This document shows, in pieces, positions 1-10,400 of a DNA stretch of 64,000 nt; the first letter of the stretch is position 1, and each line of letters starts with the position of its first letter. The notes below the pieces were generated by a model. The model was not told the DNA's origin, searched no databases, and was given only the letters and a program-made list of their open reading frames with translations. Position numbers and translations under genes: made by a program. This DNA comes from Hofstenia miamia (taxonomy: Eukaryota > Xenacoelomorpha > Acoela): positions 688,261-752,260 of the forward strand of contig SCFE01000056.1 in the NCBI GenBank assembly GCA_004352715.1, in the 5' to 3' direction.

Positions 1-507
1 TTGTTTTCTAGTTGCTTGCTGTTCGTCTTTTCTGGCCAGGGACATATCAACGCCTGTCATTATTACCTGCCTTCCTTTCTCTCGTTGAGCCAACAAGAAT
101 TGCTTATCTTCTTCCACTTTCATATTCTGCAATGCATCCTGATGAGCGACATCAAACAGATGATTGAAGGTGTCTTTAAAGGCTTCCTCATTTGCAATTT
201 GGGTTGCTGTTCTTCGGGCCTTGTTCTTCTTAAGCCCCTTCCATTTTTTAACCAATTCCTCCAGATGAGAGACAACATGATCAGAACGGCGCATAGGTAT
301 CCTTGCTCTGTCCAAGAACAACTGCACTTCTTCAATAACACTGACAGGTGCACCGTGTTTTGTCCTAGAAGATTTCAACTTATGAGTATATAGCCGTAGC
401 ACATCACTGACTGATGGTAGTTTAGAACCGTGAAGAATTTCAACTGTTGAGCCAAAGAGATAAACCTCAGTTTTACTGCGTGTTGATACTGTTGTAGTAT
501 TAGACAT
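1..507 (-). CDS. Partial gene, unrecognised conserved-looking protein (N-terminal 169 residues)
   Basis: An ATG at 507 (minus strand) opens a frame that stays open for 169 codons to the window edge, so the C-terminus lies outside. The start is MSNTTTVSTRSKTEVYLFG. The middle is rich in charged helical sequence, with EEVQLFLDRARIPM near residues 65-80 and EELVKKWKGLKKNKARRT near 90-105. The last part reads FNHLFDVAHQDAL, then EEDKQFLLAQREKGRQ, then GVDMSLARKDEQQ. There is no signal peptide or membrane segment. Base composition is less AT-rich than the flanks, and codon use looks like coding sequence. I do not recognise the family with certainty. The HLFDVAHxDA and EDxxFLLAQRE pattern reminds me of multi-copy hypothetical proteins of invertebrates, but that is from memory and not checked. 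A TTTTCTAG acceptor-like site lies 2 bases before the ATG. It could equally be a transposon-associated gene. Confidence 0.6.
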   Translation of the reverse strand, partial: MSNTTTVSTRSKTEVYLFGSTVEILHGSKLPSVSDVLRLYTHKLKSSRTKHGAPVSVIEEVQLFLDRARIPMRRSDHVVSHLEELVKKWKGLKKNKARRTATQIANEEAFKDTFNHLFDVAHQDALQNMKVEEDKQFLLAQREKGRQVIMTGVDMSLARKDEQQATRKQ

Positions 508-2204
508 GACTAGAAAATGTAGGCCTAATTACCTGTGATTCAGCTTTACTGTATTCAATTAAGATTATACACTACAGAACAATATACATTACATTTTTAT
601 TATATATCTAGTTAATATACATATATAACCACAGTTTTGTTTTAATTCTATAGATTAATTACTAAAATAACATCATTTTCATGGCCAATATGTAATTAAT
701 ATGAGATGTGTAATATTTACAAGATTTCAGTTCAGTTACGCCTATATACACATTTTTATCTTGCTTGAGCATACCCTAAATACAATCTAATCTTTGAAAA
801 ACTTTTCACTTTTTCATTTCTCTGGTAGGAGTATCAGATGGGATGGTGGGAGCTTAGAAAAATTTAAAAAAAAAATTCAGTCCATATAAGGACCACCCTA
901 CTGTATATATGTATATATATTACAGCATCTGCTAGGGTGCATCACCTTCACCACCTCCGGCTAGCTGGGCCCTGGCTAAGTGTAACCAATTTGACAAACT
1001 TAAATCTGTTTGTTCTTAACGGCTGTTTATCTGCAACGGATTATTCAGGTCACCGGCTTTCAGTATACTGGTGGAATTGAAATTAGTCAAATCATTATCG
1101 AAATAATAACATACACTCACTATTTTCTGAAACATTCTTCCATAATAAATTGAAATGGGGAGAACATATTTATCGTGTCATTACCTGATGAACTTGTTGC
1201 AATTTACAATAATTATGCCGACATTTAACATTTTTACTGATGTAGCCTCGTCAGTTAAATTATGATTGCTACAAACTTAATTTATAAACAATATTTTCTG
1301 TAATATATAGTAGAGCGTTGATTCAAATGTTGTTGGAAATATAAAAAACTTGAAGTATTCTTGCAAAGGATATATGGGAAAATTTAATGTCATTCTAAAA
1401 TATCATGTATCTGAATTTTATTAAAAATTTTTAAAAATATTTGCTTTCGTGTGTTCATTTTAATGTCAGATTAATGAAAAGCTTGCGAGTTAATTTCATT
1501 TCTTAAGTTTCTTTATTTCAGGATTGCAGCCGAGTTTGTTTATCGATGACTTCTTACTAATATTTTTAATACAACTTTTTTAACTTAAAATCAATATAAA
1601 TACACGTAAGAATACTTTCAGAACATTGGGAGTTTAAGTCCCCTTCATTGCAAAGAACGAGAAATTGACTGATTTATTATGTAGACCTATTGTTACAAAT
1701 GGTTTATAGTAAGATAATTTCTTTGTATTACTTACAAATGAACAAATATTGCATTGATTGTCCATGAATCAAGCAACTAAAACGTGATGTATACGTAGAG
1801 CAATGAGTCTTCATATAATTTATCTTCTTATAATGACTGTAAATCTTAGTATTTAACATAAGTAGACATGGGTAATAAATACGTCAAAATCTTTATGTAT
1901 GTACATGTGCGTCTTTAGACGGTTTATATCTACAATTTACATATTTCCATCAGGTACTTCACAAACAGGGGTGAACGGTGAAATCACGAAACTTGAATTA
2001 AAATCGATGCGCTTAAATTGTTTACGCATTTAAGTTGACTACCGAATCCGAAAAATATTAAGGGGAAATTGAGTCATGAAGTGGCAACTCGATCAAAATC
2101 TGAACGAAGCTAGCCTAAATCATGTAACGAATCAATAGAACAACTAGTAGCATGTAATAATTTAGTTGATTATATTCTCCACATCACTCAATATTTACAT
2201 TTTA
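508..2204. other. AT-rich intergenic stretch
   Basis: This lies between the divergent left-edge frame and the TMEM185 start. No long frame, RNA gene or convincing repeat is visible. A short GC-richer patch at about 935-1060 (CACCTCCGGCTAGCTGGGCC) looks like a fragment of an old repeat. Promoters of both flanking genes should lie here, but I see no clear TATA or CCAAT arrangement. Confidence 0.4.
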
Positions 2205-2222
2205 ATTTGTTCCTTTTTTTAG
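2205..2222 (+). promoter_or_regulatory. Unpaired 3' splice acceptor just before the TMEM185 start codon
   Basis: A pyrimidine tract (TTTGTTCCTTTTTTTAG) ends in AG at 2221-2222, leaving only 10 untranslated bases before the ATG at 2233. This looks like a 3' splice site. It would either close a 5' UTR intron whose first exon lies upstream, or receive a trans-spliced leader. Both are inference; the sequence shows only the acceptor-like motif. Confidence 0.45.
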
Positions 2223-2232
2223 ACTATGTTCA

Positions 2233-2270
2233 ATGAACTTGAAGTCACTATTTAAAGATTTCAATCACAG
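2233..2270 (+). CDS. TMEM185: TMEM185 exon 1
   Basis: This exon encodes residues 1-12 (MNLKSLFKDFNH) plus two bases of codon 13. The donor is AG|GTATTT. It is too short to show as an open frame and was identified by its match to the family N-terminus (MNLxxLFxDFN). The codon split across the next intron restores Ser13. Confidence 0.9.
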
Positions 2271-5200
2271 GTATTTGATAAATATTTATTCTTTATACTA
2301 TCTTTCTTTTTTAGCAAGTTTGTGGTTTATGTGAGCATTATACTATTTATTGTTCTTTATACACTCAAACTAGACAAATACATTGATTTTCCTTACTGGA
2401 TAATATTTACTCCTTTATGGGTGTGGAAATGTTTGGTTTTTCTGGGAACAATAACAGGTGATTTCGTTTGGTGTTTTCATTCACATCTCAGGTAAGCATT
2501 TTATTATCTCGCAAATGAATATACTTTCGTGAATTGCGAGCAAAAATATTTAAACTTAAATCATGTCTTTTTCTACTACACTTATTTCGAAAATTCTCGA
2601 ATATCTCAAACTCAACTAATAAAACTGGCACAACATTATCAACATACCATTGTTCAACTATAAAATATCTGTAAGGAACATTTCCGAGTTGATAAAAAAA
2701 TTTTTTGTGCTTTCTTATGCAACGATGCCTTTCTAATAGCAATAATGGGTAAAAATTCTGCATAACTCAAAGGAGCTTTTTTGGCATTCGCGAAATAGCA
2801 ATGAACATTAAACTACAATTAAACAGTACTATTGCTTTTGTATAATTTTAAAAATCAGTTTTATTAGATACCAATACCAAATAAGTTTTGACAAAATTTA
2901 CTGATTATATAATTTCAAATTTTTTGAAAGAACTGCAATTTTTTCCCTTTACAACATTTTTTAAACAAACAATTAAAAGTTCTTCGCAAAAAAATATCGA
3001 AACATTTCGAAAAGCACAGATACAGCTTATTTGTGTGAAATGTTGCATTAATTTAGAAATTACCAAGTTTTCATAGAATGATCATTTGACCACTTGAACA
3101 AAATTACGCATTACAAATCATCGACTAGCAATCCTCTGAAGGTGAACTTTCGGACGCTGTCACTAAGTGATTTGAGTTCAGAGAATGAAGATTATTTTTC
3201 ATTGAATCCATGCTGAAAACAATAAATTAAGGGAATTGCATTATCAATTTTGGTTTTGAAGTCGAATGCACATCTCCCACCATGCTGTTGCAATATTTCT
3301 GCCACACTCATCGGTTGACTTGTCAACCATCAAATAAGTTTTTTAAAGATATCGATCTTGTCTTGCTCAACTCGTTTAGACTCTTTTTCTATGTAATTGT
3401 TTCTCAAAATCGACTGTAATGGTATTCATTTTTTCAAGATTCATGTATGCCTTCATCTGATCACAATCATTATGAGGAAGTAAGGACTGAAAGTCGTCCC
3501 TTGAGCTTTGATGTGGTAAAACTTTTGATGGAATATTATTTAAACCGAGGTCGTACTTTTACTTTTATTTTTTTCACTCTTGTTGACAGCAAGAGAAGAA
3601 AGTATCTGTGGATTGGTATGTTGCAACCAAATAAAAAAGAACTTATTATCATTCAGACATTGATGGATCGCCAAATTTCTTTTAGAAGAGAAAACCATAT
3701 TTCATTTAGTATTTACAAGACTGGTGTCAACAACATACTAAGCAGTTTTCATGACAGTTGTGCCATTAGTGAAATTTAAAAGAAATTCCTATGTTCAACT
3801 AACTTCTACAGCCATGTGAAATATGGCAGATTAAATTTATAGCAGTATGGTATGAAAATATGTATGTATGGTCTCATCAAAACTTTGGACAGTACTTGTG
3901 TTTTACAACATTTTGGGATCATAATCCTGCACCGTTGTGTTTATCAAGTAGTTCTTGGAAATAAGTATGTCAATTTTTTTCTTCAGTTAAAAATCTTCCA
4001 GCAAGAGCAAGAATTCCGCTTCTTACTTTGTTTAGAATCATTCTTGATATTGCTCACAAATGGGAAAGTCGACTTTACAACGATCATAATAAGAAGTTTT
4101 AAGTACTGCTGAAAACATTTTTTTGTAAAAGATGTATATTTTATACAAAAGCACAAAGAGTTACAATAACTTTTTATGGTAGGGTGCACTTATATTGTTT
4201 AGAAAATCGTAATGCATTGTACACATAGTTTTAGATATACTAAACTGCTGTAAAAAATATGCATTGGTAAAACATTGCAGATGTTGCTTTTTCTTCATAT
4301 TGCGAAATTTTTTTACTAAACACTTACCAATTCCATTAAAGTATGCATGTAAAAATAATGGTTTTGTTAGAAGATTGTCTGCTACTTAAATTATTCATTC
4401 CTCTCACGGAATTGCAATTAGAAACTCTGTCTTAAGTTATTGCATTCTAGAACACTTCAGTAAATGCTTTTCCAATAACCTAAAGTCAATAAGAAAAATG
4501 TATGAATTGTACGTATTAAAATGTATTGAATTTTGTCGTTCCTATTTATGTACGATTTTTAGGGAAAATGTTGATGAGTTCAAAGCAATGCATGTTACGT
4601 GCGTTGTTAACGTGTTTCTCTTTCTCTTTGAAATTCTAGCATGCATCAAATTATCAACAGATTACCTCCTTTGGACTATCGTCTTTCTTCCGCTATTTTT
4701 GATGACACCTGTTTCAATATTTGGGTTTATTTGGGGTTTTCGCCACGATAGACCGATTGAGGTAACGTTTTCTTTAACAATAATCAATATATTTTTGAAT
4801 GCTTGTTTACAAATTGGATTACCTTTTGGCAATATCAAATCGAATTTCTTTGATTTTTCCAATGTTGGCTTAAATCATTTCCTTGCAAACTGTCAACGTG
4901 TGTTGAGTTCCCTTAGCAATATTGGTTTCAAATATCGCGAATAATTTTAATATTTTGAAGCGTTGAAATTTTCTTTTTTCATGAGAATTTGTAGTTTTTA
5001 ACTTGTATTCTTTCCGAAATTTTTGAAATTGCATCACAATAAACGATTTAATAAATCGCGCAACCTACGAACTTGCAATTAAAGTTTTTAAGTTAATGTA
5101 GTTTTTATAATCTTCTCATTTCTAGTTTTATAGCAATCAGAGCTTTCGTGAATTTGTTTTAAGTTCAATTTGAATTGAGTAATAATTTAGTTTATAATTA

Positions 5201-7446
5201 TTATTTTAGATGGAAGTTGTATTTTCTCTCAACATTATGTTTTTTGTCTTTGTTGACCTCAAATTGGATGGATTCATTAATTGGTCATGGAGTGTAAGTA
5301 TCCTTGTGTGTATAGTTATTCAATGTTCTTGTTTGACAAATTACTTAATCTTCTCGAATTCATCCTTTTTTAATCAGAAGCATTTATTGCGTCCGTCTTT
5401 TGTCATAAATATAGCGCAATGCAATACTTGAATTCATGACCCAATTTATTACGGGACCCAACCCGAAACATCAATTCGCATTATTTAACCCCATTCCTGT
5501 TGGTTGAATACGTAACTCACATTCGTGCAAATAGTGCTGTATCCCATAATTATCAGTGCATTATGAAAAGTATTTATTAACACTATTTTAGAGAGGTTGA
5601 AGTATTTGTTTCATTTTTATAATAGGGTTTCATTCCCGGTGTTTTTACGTATTAAACGGTGGAGTAATTGAAGTGTAGTCTTACTTGTGTTATGAACATT
5701 CAAACAACTCATGTTCAAAAAGCAGCAGGAAGTTGGTTTTAGGTTCGCTTTATTCCCAGGTGATTTACCTTTCAAACAGTATGTGATATATAGGCACTAA
5801 ACTTTTTTTATAGAAATTTGCAAAAATTCGGACATTTGGACAATGATGTGATCAGAGGGTTCTGTGACCAAGAAAATGTATATTTTTGTCAAAATGAGGC
5901 AAAATATATTTTAGTCATATATCTATGAAGATTTAACAATTACATATCTAATATTCAAAAGTACACAAAATTTGGTGGGGGGGTTTCTCCTGATGATCAA
6001 GATTAGTCATTTTCTGATAAGGTAAACATATCAATTGAGAGACATTAAAGTGTTGGCTTTTTCTCACATCGAGTGGTGATTAACACCAATCCTTGCTTGA
6101 TCAACAAATTTTTAGCTCAAATTTTCCATTTACCATAATTGCGTCCATATGCGAGGATTCTTTAAATTCTTAATCGGCTTGGAGAAAAATATTTTTGTAT
6201 ACATTAATTTTGTGGATTTCTATCATACAACTGCTAATGGTTGTAGTTCTTAACAAAGGTTTGTAACATTAGGTTAACACAATAAATTATTTTATTATTC
6301 TAAATACGTAATTTTCATTTCTATTTTACAGTTTTGCTGCGGAAGACATTATTTCTTATCAGAGAAATATTAGAGAATTGTAAAATGAAAAATATATTTA
6401 GACCACGCCTGCTGGTGTTGGAACTCTTGATATCTTCAATTTCGAACCTTTTGCAATTTAATGCGCTACTTCAATCACTGTACTATGAGTTGCCTTCCAA
6501 TAATACATACATACAAATTCTCTTTTGAAACTTTTTAATGCTAACTTTGAAATTAAAATCATTAATACTACTGTCGCATAATAAACAATTTTATATATTT
6601 AATAAACCTTTGTCGTGTGTTGAAATGTTGGAACTGTGCTTTGCTAATGTGCTCATCTTAAATTTCTATATTTCTATTACTTAAATATAAACTACATAAA
6701 AATGCAATATGAGGGATGTTCGATGCATGTAATTTAGTACTATGAACATTTTCGAGAACATTTTAGCTGGTCTTTGTACCTCTTTGGATCTTGATGGCAA
6801 TAATTTGTTTGGTCATTTTGTACTACATCATTTGGTCAATATTTTTCATTCGCTCAGTTGATTTGATGTCAGAACAACGGCGGGCATATATGAACTTAGT
6901 CTTTACTACACTTGCTCTTCTTTTCCCAATATTAGCATTTCAGGTAATATTTGAATTACCACATAATAACTAAACTGATTTGAAAGCTCTAGTTTGTGTG
7001 TCTAGGCAAATTTACCTATGAGTCTTAAATACAAGCGCTACAGAGTTATACTTCCAATATCATTCCTGCATTGTATTTCTTAACACATTTCATTTTCACA
7101 TTTTGCACTCCCAGACATAGTGCTTAATTTGAAAATACTATTGCGCCGTTAGATAAATTCTGAGCCCTTTGCTAAGCAGAATGCTACCATGCATTTATAA
7201 ATTTAATTCATGCTGAAATAGATCACGTATAATATCAGTGATAATGTTCACCACGAAATAGTAAGACTTCAGATATCTATGTAATACGCTCTAATTGATT
7301 GAATGCATAACATTGTAGACTATACCTTTAAAGATGTCTATTGTACTTTAATTTGTGTGTGGCAACATGATAATGCCAGACCTCATTAAAAAAACTCGGT
7401 TCTGTCTTTTTCTATCGCAGAAGAATTGAATTGCTTCAGCAGCCTC

Positions 7447-7480
<34 letters not shown>

Positions 7481-10400
7481 TANNNNNNNNNNNNNNNNNN
7501 NNNNNNNNNNNNNNNNNNNNNNNNNNNNNNNNNNNNNNNNNNNNNNNNNNNNNNNNNNNNNNNNNNNNNNNNNNNNNNNNNNNNNNNNNNNNNNNNNNNN
7601 NNNNNNNNNNNNNNNNNNNNNNNNNNNATATATATATATATATATATATATATACTATTGTCAGGTTGTCAGGTGTAAATGTAGATACAGATTTTCATCC
7701 AAAAATCGACTAAACTTAGCCTTTGATAACAGCTATTGAATGAACTTTGTGGCCAGTTCTAACTTTGTGCGAATATAAAAAAACTTCTTCAAATGTATAT
7801 ATCAAATACATATATGTTATTGGAAAGCCAACATCGAATCAATTGAAGAAGATTATTAAAGAAAAGAAAAACTAAGGCATTTGTCTGTTTAAATGAAAAA
7901 ACCTATTGATAGAAATGAATGAAGTTCGTTGTGATTTGTAAGTGACTGCTACTGTCGGAAAGGGTACGGGGATTAATAAAAATGGATTGTGTTTCACCTC
8001 TCTGAATAGCTCTCGCAATGCATTCATAAAAAAGAAAACGTGTGTCACCTAGTTAATAATATATATTCATCAATACTATGATGTAAAAATCTGTATTAAG
8101 TGTAACAGAAAATACATGTTATTCGGCAAAACTTTGATTTGACAGAAAATGTGAGTGTATACTTATGAGTTTAGTTCTGGATATTGTAAGCAAACTTTAA
8201 TCGAGTGAAACTGCTTCTTTCATTGTTATATTAAAGTTTAATGATCAAATTACTATATTACATTTTTTTAAATTTCTACAACAATATAGTAAGGAATCGA
8301 TAGTTATTTTCTTGAAAAGCATCTCATATAGTTATCATGCATTTAGGTTTTATTTGTCAACAAATTGGATAACTTTGCCCAGTATCCATGGACGATGGTT
8401 TTCACCCCATTGTTGTTTGCACTTCTGACATTACTAACAATGTCATTTGGTCATGCAGGTGGTAATAAATGTATGTTGCTTGTATCTTATTGTATTTGCT
8501 AATTATTTTTTTGAAAGCATAAACGTCTTACCAAATCCGTAGAATTCTTTGAGAGGATTAATCGGATGTATTCAAAAAAATTATAGAGTTTTTCTATCTA
8601 TCTTTTTTCGTTTTTTGCAATCAGTTTCACATTTTGCAACAGTCTTGTTGAATCCTCTCTATTTTGGACAATGTCAAGATTCACCATCATCTTGGTCTTT
8701 CCGAAACAATTGAAGCTAATTGTATCAAATTAGTTTTTCTTAATACCATTTCATTAATTTGACCAAATCAATATTTGAAGAGTTTATCGTGAAATGAAAT
8801 GGTAGGAATAGAGAAATTATTTATTTAAAATTTTCCTTATATTTTTATTTAAATTACATATATTGAAAGCTATATAATTCTAGGAATTGATTGCAAAAAC
8901 GCGAAAATTGATCGAATACTATATATATAACCTCAATTTTTTATTGGTTTTAGTTATAAGCTTAAGATTTTTATAGTAAGGCCTGGCGATATGCGGAGAA
9001 GAGAAAATATTTTGAGGTTTTCTGCTAATCATTTGATCGTATATCAAATTTACTCTATTTTAAGATGGTACTATACTGAAAATTTAGGATCATTCTTAAA
9101 AAATGCATTTTCATTTTTCAACAAATTTAGAATCTAAGATTGTCATTTAATACATTAATGCCACCAGTTTATAACAAAGTTGCATTTAATGCACTAAAAA
9201 GAGCATTTTTGACCTTATAGCATTCATGTATATAATTGAAGCATTAGGTCAAGAACCCGTTAAGTGCACATCGATTCAAAACTAGAAAATCGCCTTCTTC
9301 TATAAACTACCAGTGACTGTTAAGGTACCAATATCTTTCCAATGTGTAGCATTGTATACCAAACCTTTGCATGAGGTTGCTGACAAATAACAAAGCCACT
9401 GTTGATTAACTGGTTTATGCCCTACCCTCTCTGAGTGAAAAATTTCATGGAATTGACTTAGTGTAAGTCTTCTAATGCTACACTACATGTCGCTAAACAA
9501 AAAGCCGGTCGGTGCATCTTACAAAAAGTGTACACAAAGACATTTAAACGGTTCTTGCACATAATTTTTTTGTTAAAGTCACTTAGCCGATTTTTGCGCC
9601 TAATCTTTGCTAATTTAGTGTCGGTTTACTGATTCTTCATAAAGCTATTATCAAAAGTAGTGTCATTTAACTTGTTTTGTACCTAACAACGTTTAGTTTA
9701 TCTTCACATGATTCTAAGGAAATCGATTTTTCAATTTTGTCAATTTACGGGCTCATACACTCTGCATGCATCAGTTATTAAACTATTTTTTGGTATTTCT
9801 CGTAGATTTATTTTTCTACTTTTCATTATACTTGTGACATCATAACTCTGCCATTTTTGCAGATAATCTGACATTTTCAACAGTTGGGCAAGATGAGCTT
9901 ATCTAGAGAATGACATTTCCATTTCTTCCAATTTATGAAGAATTGTTATGAGAGGGGCATTTAAAAAATTTCAATTTTTATTTTTTTAGAAAAATGATCA
10001 AATATTGCTCACTTTTCAATATGAAGTTCATAAATCAAAAAAATGAAAGTGTCATTCCCTAGTCATTACTCCTATCTTTAAAATAACACAAAAATGAAGT
10101 GATTCAAGTAATGCGTCAAGTCTCTAGAGTGTCACACTGAAGTACTATAATTGTGGTGGCTAATTAGCAAAGATTTTGCAAAACAGGTTTTTTTCTAATT
10201 ATTTGTTTCATACCATAGTCTTCCCGAAAAGTGAGATTCCACATGCCTGTGCCTATTTTCTCAAAATTAGTATTTTCAGAATAGTAGCACCTTAGGCAAT
10301 ATCATTCGTAAAATTCTAGTGTTGCATATCGAACATCAAATGTAAATGGCTTTGTGTAAATTGATTAAAGCTGACATATGGGAGATGTTTGCACGGAAAA

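Noticed and set aside
120-353. 77-codon minus-strand frame and the plus-strand frame 1-393
   Set aside because: Both are shadows of the 169-codon minus-strand frame that runs off the left edge in another phase.
4498-4944. 148-codon frame taken as an intact gene
   Set aside because: Only 4563-4761 is exonic; the frame runs by chance into both introns past a good acceptor and donor.
7426-7739. Open frames through the N run and AT repeat in TMEM185 intron 5
   Set aside because: They are made of Ile-Tyr repeats and unknown bases; they are artefacts of a microsatellite and an assembly gap.
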